From assembly GCF_014648815.1 (NCBI RefSeq), contig NZ_BMRV01000017.1:1-64000 (forward strand): a DNA stretch of 64,000 nucleotides, written 5' to 3'. Origin of the DNA: Streptomyces flaveolus. Lineage in GTDB: Bacteria; Actinomycetota; Actinomycetes; Streptomycetales; Streptomycetaceae. The position numbers were made by a program, and so were the translations under genes. Shown here piece by piece: positions 33,345 through 41,973 of this stretch. A model generated the notes under the pieces. It had not been told where the DNA came from and made no database searches. It saw only the letters and a list, made by a program, of their open reading frames with translations. Position 1 is the first letter of the stretch. Every line of letters starts with the position of its first letter.

Positions 33345-34079
33345 TCAGTCGTCGGCCAGGGCGCCGGCGAGGAGGGGCAGCAGGCGCTCCCAGTGCAGCC
33401 GCAGGGCGGCGGGGTCGAAGGCGTCGGTGTCGGCCATGGTGAAGCCGTGGGCGGTGCCGGGGTAGATCTCGGAGGTGTGGTCGACCTTCGCGGCGTCCAG
33501 GGCCTGGTTGAGCTCGCGCAGCGCCTCGGGCGTCAGGTCGGTCTCGGCGTGGCCGAAGTGGACCCGGGCGGTGATCCCGGCGAGAGCGTCGGGCCCGTCC
33601 GCGCCCACGGGACCGTGGAACGCGGCGACGGCGGCCACCCGGCCGGGGTGGGCCGCGGCGGTGCGTGTCGCCAGGAGGCCCCCGATGCAGTAGCCGGTCA
33701 CCGCGACCGGTCCGGCGCCGACCTCGGGCCGGGCGGTGAGAAACCCGAGGTAGGCGTCGGCGTCCCGCAGGACACGGTCGGCGGTGTGCGCCTCGATCAG
33801 GGGCATCAGCCGGGCGAATACCGCGGTCCGGGCCTCTTCCCCGATGTACTCGGGAAGCTCGATCACCGGCGCCGGGCCGTGCCGGTAGAAGACGTTGGGG
33901 ACGAGTACGTAGTACCCGTGCCCGGCCAGCTCGCGGGCCATCTCCCGCAGCACGGGCCGGATGCCGAAGCCGTCCGGGTACATCAGCACCCCTGGGTGCC
34001 GCTCGCCATGCTCGGGGAAGGCGGCGAAGGCATCGGCCTGGCCGTCCGGGGTGGGGATCTGCAGTGTCTTGATGGGCAT
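33345..34079 (-). CDS. dienelactone hydrolase family protein
   Basis: A 244-residue cytoplasmic hydrolase of the carboxymethylenebutenolidase family. The Cys nucleophile typical of the family is present (Cys131 in VTGYCIGG), with Asp in HAETDLTPE and His in GTAHGFTM completing the triad. The ATG at 34079 follows TGGAG. Classical members open dienelactones in chlorocatechol breakdown, but many actinobacterial copies have no such context, and none is seen here. It converges on pyc across the terminator. Confidence 0.8.
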   Translation of the reverse strand: MPIKTLQIPTPDGQADAFAAFPEHGERHPGVLMYPDGFGIRPVLREMARELAGHGYYVLVPNVFYRHGPAPVIELPEYIGEEARTAVFARLMPLIEAHTADRVLRDADAYLGFLTARPEVGAGPVAVTGYCIGGLLATRTAAAHPGRVAAVAAFHGPVGADGPDALAGITARVHFGHAETDLTPEALRELNQALDAAKVDHTSEIYPGTAHGFTMADTDAFDPAALRLHWERLLPLLAGALADD

Positions 34080-34403
34080 GAGTACTCCAGTCGTGGTCGA
34101 TGTGCCGAGCCTCGGATCAACACGACGGAGGCGGAGCCCGCGCAGCAGCGCGGGATCCACGGTCGAACAGCGGGACCGTGCCGGCCCGTACGGCGCTCAG
34201 AAGAGCACCGGGTCACCGATCCGTGAGTGGCGCGATGCCGTCCCGGTAGTCATGTCTGCAACATAGCCGACCGAACGACGCCGCCGCCAACACCTCTGAA
34301 TCACAGTGAGGTTGACGAAGGAGACGGGCGCGGGGGAAGGAGACGGGCGCGGGGCGGGCCGGCGGCCGACGTCGTCGAGCGCCGAGCCCGCCCCTTTCGA
34401 GGG
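34080..34403. other. intergenic stretch upstream of the hydrolase
   Basis: No established gene. On the minus strand a short open frame at 34250-34194 could encode an 18-residue peptide (MTTGTASRHSRIGDPVLF), with a TATGTT -10-like element close upstream, but it has no ribosome binding site. The left of the stretch serves as upstream DNA for the hydrolase, and the right end carries a 19-bp tandem duplication. Confidence 0.35.
34317..34354. repeat. perfect 19-bp tandem duplication
   Basis: GAAGGAGACGGGCGCGGGG occurs twice, back to back, at 34317-34335 and 34336-34354. It lies just downstream of the monooxygenase-like gene. It is outside coding sequence. Confidence 0.85.
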
Positions 34404-34733
34404 CTACTCGCCCTTGGGAGCCGCCTGCTGCACCACCTCGAACGACCAGAGCGTGGATCCGCTCGCCGCCGGCTTGGGACGCTCGCCGCCCTGCGCGCCG
34501 CCGCCCTGGTGCGCGGTCTTCATGGGGCCCTCCATCCAGGCCTGGAAGGACTCCTCGTCGCGCCACCGCGTGTAGACGAGGTAGGTGTCGGTGCCCTCGA
34601 CGGGGCGCAGAAGCTCGAACCACTCGAAGCCGTCGGAGTTCTCCACCGCGTGGGCCCGCGAGGCGAAGCGCTTCTCCAGCGTCTCGCGCTGCTCGGCCGG
34701 CACGGTCAGTACGTTGATCTTGACTACGCTCAT
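34404..34733 (-). CDS. ABM-domain (antibiotic biosynthesis monooxygenase-like) protein
   Basis: A 109-residue protein with the dimeric alpha/beta barrel of the ABM superfamily: MSVVKINVLTVPAEQRETLE at the start, then GFEWFELLRPVEGTDTYLVY and RWRDEESFQAWMEGP. The same pattern is shared with haem-degrading IsdG/MhuD-type enzymes, so haem breakdown is as likely as antibiotic oxidation. It begins 25 bases after the GH114 gene stop on the same strand and could be the last gene of the exopolysaccharide operon, although its function does not obviously belong there. Confidence 0.75.
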   Translation of the reverse strand: MSVVKINVLTVPAEQRETLEKRFASRAHAVENSDGFEWFELLRPVEGTDTYLVYTRWRDEESFQAWMEGPMKTAHQGGGAQGGERPKPAASGSTLWSFEVVQQAAPKGE

Positions 34734-34758
34734 GGCCCCATCCTGCCGTACCCCGCGG

Positions 34759-35568
34759 TCAACAGGCCCGGCGCCAGACCCCGAGCTCCGGTTTCTTCAG
34801 CATCGAGGACAGTCCCAGCCGGCGCGACTGCGGGCAGAAACGGCCGGTCGGCTCGGCGTACTCGACGTGGAAGACCGCCTTGCCGGCCTCGACGAACGGC
34901 GTGAGCCGCTCGCACTCGCCGTACTGCGCGCACTCCTCGTTGACCGCGAAGTCGAAGTCGTCCACCAGCTGCGGGATCTGCGGCAGGTCGTTCTTGAGAC
35001 CCACGGACAGGCCGCGCTCGTGGGCGATCTCCGCGATCATGCGGTTGTACGTCAGCTGGTCCCGCGCGGTGAGCGGGAAGCCGGTCTCGTTGCCGAAGCC
35101 CTCCACCAGATCGGGCTCCACCGCGTCGAACCCCTTGTCCCGGCACATGTCGAACCGCCGCTCCATGATCGGCCGCAGCACGGAGACGCGGCGGATGTCG
35201 AGCCACCGCTCGCCCTGCCAGCCGTTGGGCGCGCCCAGCACCGCCCGGGGGAAGTCGTCCTTGTCCGGGCGGAAGCTCTCCCAGGCGCCCACGTTGACGT
35301 AGCAGATGACCTTGCGGCCGGCGCGGTGGAGCCGGGCCACGTCCGCCGCGCTGTTCTCGAAGCCGTCGATGTCGTAGACCGGGACGTCGGCCGACGGATC
35401 CACCCTGCCGTCGAGTTGCCACTGCCAGGCCAGCCCGGGGCGCGGCTGCCACAGCTCCCGGCGGGGCGTGGGCTCCGGCCCGCGGTCCTCACCGCCCCCG
35501 CCTCCCGAACAGCCGGTCACCACCGCCAGGAGCAGCGCGGTCACCAGGGCGGCCGGCCCCCTTCTCAT
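34759..35568 (-). CDS. GH114 lipoprotein, putative endo-alpha-1,4-galactosaminidase
   Basis: A 269-residue lipoprotein: basic start, hydrophobic stretch and lipobox VTGC with Cys20, so it is anchored outside the membrane. The rest is a GH114 TIM-barrel, with PVYDIDGFEN, KVICYVNVGAWESFRPD, AVEPDLVEGFGNET (Asp153) and FAVNEECAQYGEC (Glu211/212) as the active-site strands. GH114 enzymes cut alpha-1,4-linked galactosamine polymers; the fungal member Ega3 belongs to the galactosaminogalactan cluster. The ATG overlaps the spherulin-4 stop (ATGA), so the two hydrolase-like proteins are made together. Confidence 0.85.
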   Translation of the reverse strand: MRRGPAALVTALLLAVVTGCSGGGGGEDRGPEPTPRRELWQPRPGLAWQWQLDGRVDPSADVPVYDIDGFENSAADVARLHRAGRKVICYVNVGAWESFRPDKDDFPRAVLGAPNGWQGERWLDIRRVSVLRPIMERRFDMCRDKGFDAVEPDLVEGFGNETGFPLTARDQLTYNRMIAEIAHERGLSVGLKNDLPQIPQLVDDFDFAVNEECAQYGECERLTPFVEAGKAVFHVEYAEPTGRFCPQSRRLGLSSMLKKPELGVWRRAC

Positions 35569-36227
35569 CGCCGCGCCCCCGTCAGGACGGGCGTCAGGCG
35601 GGCCCACGGGTTGGGTGGCTCTCCCGGCACGGGCCCGCTGACCGCCGCGCCCCGCTCGCGGGCCGTGCGCACGGCGAGCGGGGCGAGGGCCTCGGGCACG
35701 CCGTACACCAGGTGGCAGAACCGCTCGGGCGGGTGCCGACGCGTCCAGTCGGGCCGGCTGAACGCCGAGACATAGGTGGACCAGTGCCCCTCGAAGGTGA
35801 CGACCAGGTCGGCGAGCCGGGCGTAGCCGGGCGCCGGGTGGACGCCCGGGTTCAGCACGACGCACGTGGTGCCCTGCCGCCGCAGGACGCGCACCAGCGC
35901 CTTGTGGGCGGACAGCTCACTCCTGGCCGCACTCACCCGGTCCAGGAAGCACCCGTCGGCCGCGTACCACTCCCGGTGCCGCCGGGCGTCCTCGACGACG
36001 TCGGCCGCGGGCCGGGTGCCGTAGTCCGTGTCGACGTAGCCGAGCAGACGCGCGCCCGCCGCGCGCAGCGCCCCGGCCACCGCGGTGAACGCCGGATCGG
36101 GTGACTCGCCCGGCCCGTTCGCGGGGTTGAGGACGACTCCGTACGTGCGGTCGGCCGACGTGATCAGCCGGTGCCAGGCGCCCGGGTCCTCGGCGGGGTG
36201 GACGTACAGCGGGATCAGCAGGCTCAC
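35565..36227 (-). CDS. spherulin-4 family protein (Sph3/GH135-like)
   Basis: A 220-residue protein matching the spherulin-4 family: the opening LLIPLYVHPAEDPGAWHRL, then VVLNPANGPGE, LLGYVDTDYGTRP and GCFLDRVSA are its strand motifs. In Aspergillus, Sph3 (GH135) of this family hydrolyses galactosaminogalactan and is needed for its synthesis. Unlike secreted relatives, this copy has no signal peptide, so it may act in the cytoplasm or be exported by another route. It overlaps the epimerase gene before it and the GH114 gene after it by four bases each, marking a tightly coupled operon. Confidence 0.75.
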   Translation of the reverse strand: MSLLIPLYVHPAEDPGAWHRLITSADRTYGVVLNPANGPGESPDPAFTAVAGALRAAGARLLGYVDTDYGTRPAADVVEDARRHREWYAADGCFLDRVSAARSELSAHKALVRVLRRQGTTCVVLNPGVHPAPGYARLADLVVTFEGHWSTYVSAFSRPDWTRRHPPERFCHLVYGVPEALAPLAVRTARERGAAVSGPVPGEPPNPWARLTPVLTGARR

Positions 36228-37150
36228 GACGGGACGTCACTTTCGGAGCGGGAGGACGGTGACGGCGCGCCGGCCGACCACAGTGCGGACAGGGACTCGC
36301 GGAGCGTGTACGACGGCTCCCAGGCGAGCGCGGCCCGCGCGGCGGAGATGTCGGAGCACTGCCAGGACACCTCCCCGGAACGGACCGACCCGGCGCCCCG
36401 CTCCTCGATCCGGCCCCGGAAGCCGGCGGTCTCGGCCAGCGTCCGTACCAGGTCGCGCACCGGCACCGCGTCCCCGCCACCGACGTTGAGCACCCCGGGC
36501 AACGGGCCGGGCACGGTCACCGCCCGCTCGACCGCCCCCGCGACGTCGCGGACGTCGACGAAGTCCCGGTACGCCGACAGGTCGCCGAGCCGGAGCACCG
36601 CGTCCGGGTCCGTGCCCGCCTCGCGCAGCAGGGCGGTGACCCGGCCGGGCAGTCCGGCGGGCGGGGCGCCGGGCCCCACCGGGTTGCCGACCCGCAGGAC
36701 CACCGCGTCCAGACCGGACGTGCCGACCGTGACCGTCCCGGCCAGCTTGGTGGCGCCGTAGGCGGTGAGGGGACGGGTGGGCGCCGACTCCGCCACCTTG
36801 CCGTGCGGCGCGCCCGGCCCGTACTCGGCGGCCGAACCGAGGTGGACCAGGCGGGCCGCGGGGCGCACCCGGCGCAGCGCCGCGCACAGGGCGGCGGGGC
36901 CGCGGGCGTTGAGCTCGGCGAGCGTCACCGCGTCGCCGCCCGTGGCGCCCGCGCAGTTGACGACGGCGTCGGGAGCCGCCGACGCCAGCGTCTCGGCGAG
37001 CCGGTCGACCGGGTCCGCGGCGAGGTCGACCGGCACGTCGGCGCCGGGTGAGCGGCCGGCGCCGAGGACCCGCGTGCCCGGCAGGGCACGGAGCCGCTCG
37101 GCGACATGGGCGCCCAGATAGCCGGTGAAGCCCACAACGAGGATGCGCAT
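36224..37150 (-). CDS. NAD-dependent sugar-nucleotide epimerase/dehydratase
   Basis: A 308-residue extended short-chain dehydrogenase. The dinucleotide motif GFTGYLGAHV is at 8-17, the catalytic Ser is in LGSAAEYG, and the YGATK motif supplies Tyr and Lys. Such enzymes epimerise or reduce UDP-, dTDP- or GDP-sugars. In this operon a UDP-hexosamine 4-epimerase or a reductase role is reasonable, but the exact sugar cannot be told. It is cytoplasmic. The gene lies seven bases after the nucleotidyltransferase stop. Confidence 0.8.
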   Translation of the reverse strand: MRILVVGFTGYLGAHVAERLRALPGTRVLGAGRSPGADVPVDLAADPVDRLAETLASAAPDAVVNCAGATGGDAVTLAELNARGPAALCAALRRVRPAARLVHLGSAAEYGPGAPHGKVAESAPTRPLTAYGATKLAGTVTVGTSGLDAVVLRVGNPVGPGAPPAGLPGRVTALLREAGTDPDAVLRLGDLSAYRDFVDVRDVAGAVERAVTVPGPLPGVLNVGGGDAVPVRDLVRTLAETAGFRGRIEERGAGSVRSGEVSWQCSDISAARAALAWEPSYTLRESLSALWSAGAPSPSSRSESDVPS

Positions 37151-37157
37151 GCGGTGC

Positions 37158-37871
37158 TCAGGCTCCCTTGAGAAGCAGGGACTTGCGGCTGGTGAACTCC
37201 GCGTTCGCCCGGTCGTAGTCGTCCGGACGGCCGATGTCGAGCCAGTAGCCGTCGAACTCGTAGGCGTGCGGCGGGTCGCCGGCCCGCAGCAGGTCCAGCA
37301 CCAACTCGTCGAATCCGAGCGGCAGTCCGGCGGTGTAGCCGTCGAGGGTCGCCCGGGACAGCCCGTACACGCCCATGGAGACGCGGTAGTCCATGCTGGG
37401 CTTCTCGGTGAACGCGACGACCCTGCTGGCGTCGGTGGTCAGCACCCCGAAGTCGATGTTCACCTTGCGGGCGTACGTGGCGATCGTCAGCGGGGCACCG
37501 GAGCCGCTGTGCCGGCGCAGGACGTCGGCGTAGTCGAGATCGGTGAGGATGTCGCCGTTCATCACCAGGAAGTGCTCCGGCAGCCGCTCGCGCATCGTCA
37601 GCAGCGGCCCCATCGTGCCCAGCGGGCTCTCCTCCGTGGAGTAGTCCACGGTCAGGCCCCACTGGGAGCCGTCGCCGACATAGGCGCGGATGATCTCACC
37701 GAGGTGGCCTATGGCGATGGTGCAGCCGGTGAACCCGGCCGACGCGAGCTGGCGCAGGACGATCTCGAGGATCGCGTGCTGGTCGCCGATGGGCACGAGC
37801 GGCTTGGGCAGCGCGGTGGTGTAGGGCCGCAGCCGGACGCCCTTGCCTCCGGCCAGGATCACTGCGTGCAT
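37158..37871 (-). CDS. sugar-1-phosphate nucleotidyltransferase
   Basis: A 237-residue NTP transferase. The signature LAGGKGVRLRPYTTALPKPL at 6-25 binds the nucleotide, and FLVMNGDILTD carries the metal-binding Asp. Enzymes of this type make dTDP-glucose, GDP-mannose or UDP-sugars; the short C-terminus without a LbetaH domain leaves glucose- or mannose-type substrates open. It should feed the epimerase and dehydratase encoded on either side in the exopolysaccharide operon. Confidence 0.85.
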   Translation of the reverse strand: MHAVILAGGKGVRLRPYTTALPKPLVPIGDQHAILEIVLRQLASAGFTGCTIAIGHLGEIIRAYVGDGSQWGLTVDYSTEESPLGTMGPLLTMRERLPEHFLVMNGDILTDLDYADVLRRHSGSGAPLTIATYARKVNIDFGVLTTDASRVVAFTEKPSMDYRVSMGVYGLSRATLDGYTAGLPLGFDELVLDLLRAGDPPHAYEFDGYWLDIGRPDDYDRANAEFTSRKSLLLKGA

Positions 37872-37904
37872 GAGGTTCCCCCTCGGTCAACGTGCCGGTC
37901 GTGG

Positions 37905-38906
37905 TCAGATGTTGTAGATGCCGGTCTTGTAGCGGGCCAGGTTGCCCGGGTCGCGGAAGAACTCCACCGTGTGCGCGAGACCCTGCTCCAGGTCGTGCGC
38001 CGGCGCCCAGCCGGTCGCCTCCCGCAGCCGGGTCGCGTCCGCGACCAGCCGCATCACCTCGGAGTTCGCGGGCCGCAGCCGCTGGGCGTCCTCCCGCACG
38101 TCGAGCGCGCTGTCCATCACCTTGCCGATCAGCGCCACCAGGTCGCCGACGGAGATCTCCCCGCCGGTACCGGCGTTGAAGGTCCGGCCGACGACCCGCT
38201 CGGCGGGCGCGGTGCCCACCGCGACGAACGCCTGCGCGGTGTCCTTGACGAAGGTGAAGTCCCGGGTGGGACGGAGGTCCCCGAGGGTGATGGTCCGCTC
38301 CCCGGCCGCCACCTGGCCGATGACGGTGGGGATCACCGCTCGCATGGACTGCCGGGGACCGTAGGTGTTGAAGGGCCGCAGCGTCACCACCGGGGTGTCG
38401 AAGCTGGCGTGGTAGCTGTCGGCCAGCCGGTCCCCGCCCGCCTTCGAAGCGGCGTACGGCGACTGGGTGTTGATCGGGTGCTCCTCCGTGATCGGCACGG
38501 TCTGCGCGGTGCCGTACGTCTCGCTGGTGGAGGTGTGCACCAGCCGGGGCGTGCCCTGGGCGCGTACCGCCTCCAGCACGTTCAGGGTGCCGGTGACATT
38601 GGTGTCCACGTAACTGTGCGGCGCCCGGTAGGAGTACGGGATCGCGATGAGGGCGGCCAGGTGGTACACGCAGTCGGCGCCCTCCACCAGGTGCCGGACG
38701 GAGCCGGGGTCCCGGACGTCGCCGAGGACGATCTCGACCTGGTCGAGGACGTCGGGGGAGAGGGTCTCCAGCCAGCCGTAGGAGGAGAAGGAGTTGTACT
38801 GCGCCATGGCCCTCACCCGGTGCCCGGAGGCGACGAGTGCCTCGGTGAGGTGGGAGCCGATGAATCCCTCGGCTCCGGTGACGGCGGCGAGCGGTGTGGA
38901 GGTCAC
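37905..38906 (-). CDS. NAD-dependent sugar-nucleotide 4,6-dehydratase/epimerase (LegB/GalE type)
   Basis: A 333-residue extended SDR. The GTG at 38906 follows GGAAGGA. Key motifs: TGAEGFIGSHL (dinucleotide binding), HTSTSETYGT (catalytic Ser/Thr), YAASK and RPFNTYGPRQS. The segment MAQYNSFSSYGWLE resembles LegB-type UDP-GlcNAc 4,6-dehydratases and GDP-mannose dehydratases. It probably converts the activated sugar made by the nucleotidyltransferase 34 bases downstream. The exact NDP-sugar needs an assay. Confidence 0.8.
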   Translation of the reverse strand: MTSTPLAAVTGAEGFIGSHLTEALVASGHRVRAMAQYNSFSSYGWLETLSPDVLDQVEIVLGDVRDPGSVRHLVEGADCVYHLAALIAIPYSYRAPHSYVDTNVTGTLNVLEAVRAQGTPRLVHTSTSETYGTAQTVPITEEHPINTQSPYAASKAGGDRLADSYHASFDTPVVTLRPFNTYGPRQSMRAVIPTVIGQVAAGERTITLGDLRPTRDFTFVKDTAQAFVAVGTAPAERVVGRTFNAGTGGEISVGDLVALIGKVMDSALDVREDAQRLRPANSEVMRLVADATRLREATGWAPAHDLEQGLAHTVEFFRDPGNLARYKTGIYNI

Positions 38907-38996
38907 GCGGGGTCCTTCCGGTCGGTGGATGGGTCGGTGGCGAGGCGGGACGACGAGCCCCGGGGACACGGTGGCGCGGCGTCGGACGAAAGGGCG

Positions 38997-40403
38997 TCAG
39001 GCATGGGCGGCCGGCCGGCCCAGCAGCCGCAGCACGCAACCGGTGAGACAGAGGGCGGCGATCCCGCAGCACAACGGCAGCGCCGACGTACCGGGTGGGA
39101 GGCCGTACACCACGACCGCGCCGGCGCCCGCGGCCGCCGCCAGACACAGGGCGGCGGGTGGCCAGGCCACGCCGAAGGCCTGGAGGAGCAGCGCGGTCCA
39201 CAGGACCACCGCCAGCAGCGCCGTGGCCACCGGGTCGGCGTCCACCAGCAGGGCCGCCGGCACCAGCGGCCCGGCGTAGGCCAGCAGGCAGCCGGCGAGC
39301 ACGGCGGCCGAACGCAGCCGGAACCCGGCCGGGGTGGCGGTGGCCCGCAGCGCCGCCACCGACAGACCGCGGTAGCGGTACAGCAGCCACTCCGCCGGGC
39401 CCATGCTCACGGTCAGTACCACCACCGCCCACGGCTGCTCCCGGCCCGCCAGGAACACCAGCACCCCGGCGGCCAGTCCGAACAGGCCGTACGGCAGCGA
39501 CCGTGACGGCCGCGGGCGTACGGCTCCCGGGACCGGCGCGGCCGCCAGGGTGCCGCGCAGCGCCCAGCCGGCCGCGGCCACCGCACCGCACAGCGACAGC
39601 GACGGCAGGACGGCCCGCAGCAGGTCCCCGGGTTCCCACCAGGGGAGCACCGCCGCGCCGGCGACCACCGGCACGAGCGCGGCCAGCAGCGGCCGCTCCC
39701 GGCCCAGCACCAGCAGCACGCCGGCCGCGGCGAGGTACGCCGACTGGACCCCCACGGCCGCCACCGCCGCACCGGACCCGGCGAGCGGGGCGCCGGCGGC
39801 GGTCGCGGCGACGGCACCCAGCGGCGCCCCCTTCAGCAGCGTGCGGCCGGCTTCCCGGCGCCCGGTCGCCAGGCGCAGGTACGCCCGGTGGCCCAGCGCC
39901 TGGTTCCACGCCCAGGACACCAGCCCCGCCACCACCAGCGCCGTCACGGTGCCGCCGTGCGGCAGCAGGCGTCCGGCGAGCGCGTAGCCGAGGCCCGGCA
40001 GCGCGAACAGGGCGCCGCGCAGCGCGCAGCGCACATGGTCGGGCCGCCAGGGATCGGCGGGCCGCGGCGGCTGCGGAAAGGTGCGCGGGACACGCTCGTA
40101 CAACGCCGTGGCCAGGGAGAAGAGGTCGCGGTGACCGTACTGGTCCGCGATCACCTCGCCGGTCAGCCCCTCCGACTCCAGCAGGGCGGCCACCTCGTAG
40201 GGATGGACGGCCGGGGCGATGCGGTCGGCGAGTTCGGCGGCCAGCCGGTCGACCGCCGCCTGCCGCGCGCCGTGCCCGGGCAGGACCAGGGCGAGCGTGT
40301 GGTGGTCGCCCGCGCGCGGGGCGGGCGCGCGGGCGTCGGCGAGGCGCAGCGCCAGCGTGTCCTGCTCCGCGCCGCCGGGCTCCAGCGCCATGGGTCCGCT
40401 CAT
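38997..40403 (-). CDS. 12-segment membrane protein of the exopolysaccharide operon
   Basis: A 468-residue protein I cannot place in a named family. The first 110 residues are cytoplasmic and polar, with a helical piece YEVAALLESEGLTGEVIADQ. I count 12 hydrophobic segments from about 120 to the end. Pel systems use PelG, also with 12 segments, to export the polymer, so this protein is the natural exporter candidate, but I see no direct sequence likeness. Its start overlaps the stop of the PelF-type glycosyltransferase (ATGA), which ties it to polymer synthesis. Confidence 0.75.
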   Translation of the reverse strand: MSGPMALEPGGAEQDTLALRLADARAPAPRAGDHHTLALVLPGHGARQAAVDRLAAELADRIAPAVHPYEVAALLESEGLTGEVIADQYGHRDLFSLATALYERVPRTFPQPPRPADPWRPDHVRCALRGALFALPGLGYALAGRLLPHGGTVTALVVAGLVSWAWNQALGHRAYLRLATGRREAGRTLLKGAPLGAVAATAAGAPLAGSGAAVAAVGVQSAYLAAAGVLLVLGRERPLLAALVPVVAGAAVLPWWEPGDLLRAVLPSLSLCGAVAAAGWALRGTLAAAPVPGAVRPRPSRSLPYGLFGLAAGVLVFLAGREQPWAVVVLTVSMGPAEWLLYRYRGLSVAALRATATPAGFRLRSAAVLAGCLLAYAGPLVPAALLVDADPVATALLAVVLWTALLLQAFGVAWPPAALCLAAAAGAGAVVVYGLPPGTSALPLCCGIAALCLTGCVLRLLGRPAAHA

Positions 40404-41923
40404 CCGGTCGCACTCCTCACCGGTGCCGCGCCGACCGCCGCGAAGGGCTCGTCGTCGGCCGCCGCGGGCGTGGCCGCGGAGCCGAGGGCCGACAGCTGCA
40501 GATAGATGGACCGGAAGGTGTCGATGGTCTGCCGCAGCGTGAACTGCTCGATCACCCGCAGCCGCGCCGCCTCGCCCATCGCCCGGCGCCGTCCCGCGTC
40601 ACCCAGCAGTTCCAGGGCGGCGGCGGCCATGGCGGCCGGGTCACGCGGCGGTACGACGAGACCGGCGTCGCCGACGGCCTCCCGGACGCCGCCCACGTCC
40701 GTGGAGACGGTCGCCCGGCCGCAGGACATGGCTTCTATCAGGGTGAAGGGGAAGCCCTCGCTGATGCTGGAGAGCATCACCACGTTCCCGGCGGCGTACG
40801 CGTCCTTGATGTCCTCGACCCGGCCCTCGAAGGTGACGGCGTCCCCATGGCCGAGCTGCGCCGCCAGCGCCTCGCAGCGCTCCCGGTAGGCCTCTCCGCC
40901 GCGCGGCGTGCCGCCGAACAACCGCAGGCGTGCCGCGGGCAGTTCGGCCCGCACCAGCGCGAAGGCGCGGATCAGGGTCTCCAGGTCCTTGATCGGGTCG
41001 ACCCGGCCGGCCCAGCTGAGCACGGGTTCCGCGGGCTCCGGTCCGGCGGGCGGGAACGCGGCCGGATCGACGCCGTTGTAGACCGTGCGTATGGACTCCG
41101 GGGCGGCGCCGCCCTGTTCCTCCCACAGCCGGTTGTAGCGGTTGCCCGGGGTGATCAGGGCGGCCCTGCGGTACGTCTCCTCGGCCAGCAGCCGGAAGAA
41201 GCCCAGGACGAGTGCCTTGACCGGCCACCGGTAGGGGGCGGTGCGGTAACCGAGGTACCGCTCGCGCAGATAGACGCCGTGCTCCGTCAGCAGCAGGGGC
41301 ACCCCGTGCCGTTCCAGCGCGGCCAGCCCCGGCAGCACCGCTACGCCGCCGCTGACCGCGTGCGCCACGCCCTGTTCCGGACACGGGGCGGCCAGCGGAC
41401 GCAGGGCGTGCTCCAGCAGGGCGGTCGCCGTCACCGCGTCGTGCAGGGTGGGCCGGGCCTCGCGGACGGCGAGCCCCGGCCGGTTCCAGACGGCGGTCAG
41501 GATGCCGATCGCCCGGTCCCCGCGCAGGAACGGGCTCAGCCGGCCGTCCGCGGCGGCCCGCGCCAGCCGGTACAGGGCGGGACCGAACCCGTCCTCGGCC
41601 CGCGGGTCGAGCAGCGCGGCCACGAACCGCTCGTAGGCGGCCTCGAGCCGGTTGCGCTCACGCCCGCGCGGGAGGCGCCCCTGCGGGGCGGGCCCCCACA
41701 TGGGGACGGAGATGACCCGGGTGACATGCCGGGGGATGTCCCAGACGACTGGTTCGCGCCCGGTGCCGGTGACGGCGACGACGTCGAAGTCCAGGTCGGG
41801 CATGCCGGTGACGAGTTGGTCGCACCAGACGCTCACCCCGCCGTGACTGTGCGGGTAGGTGCCTTCGGTGAGCAGGGTGACGCGCGGCGCGCCGGGGCGC
41901 CGCGCGCCGTGGGGAACGTGCAT
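40400..41923 (-). CDS. pelF: PelF-type GT4 glycosyltransferase
   Basis: A 507-residue cytoplasmic glycosyltransferase. The N-terminus has the DUF3492 signature of PelF (TLLTEGTYPHSHGGVSVWCD, residues 16-35), and the C-terminal half is a GT4 donor domain with VLSWAGRVDPIKDLETLI and the E-x7-E stretch around ISEGFPFTLIEAMSCGRA. PelF polymerises the GalNAc/GlcNAc-rich Pel exopolysaccharide from UDP-sugars. It is followed by a coupled 12-segment membrane protein and preceded, 50 bases away, by a large secreted deacetylase. I use the symbol for the family, not as proof of Pel itself. Confidence 0.8.
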   Translation of the reverse strand: MHVPHGARRPGAPRVTLLTEGTYPHSHGGVSVWCDQLVTGMPDLDFDVVAVTGTGREPVVWDIPRHVTRVISVPMWGPAPQGRLPRGRERNRLEAAYERFVAALLDPRAEDGFGPALYRLARAAADGRLSPFLRGDRAIGILTAVWNRPGLAVREARPTLHDAVTATALLEHALRPLAAPCPEQGVAHAVSGGVAVLPGLAALERHGVPLLLTEHGVYLRERYLGYRTAPYRWPVKALVLGFFRLLAEETYRRAALITPGNRYNRLWEEQGGAAPESIRTVYNGVDPAAFPPAGPEPAEPVLSWAGRVDPIKDLETLIRAFALVRAELPAARLRLFGGTPRGGEAYRERCEALAAQLGHGDAVTFEGRVEDIKDAYAAGNVVMLSSISEGFPFTLIEAMSCGRATVSTDVGGVREAVGDAGLVVPPRDPAAMAAAALELLGDAGRRRAMGEAARLRVIEQFTLRQTIDTFRSIYLQLSALGSAATPAAADDEPFAAVGAAPVRSATG

Positions 41924-41973
41924 TCATGTGCTCCACGGCCGGGGTGTGGGGTGGCAGGACCTGCGGTGGGCGC

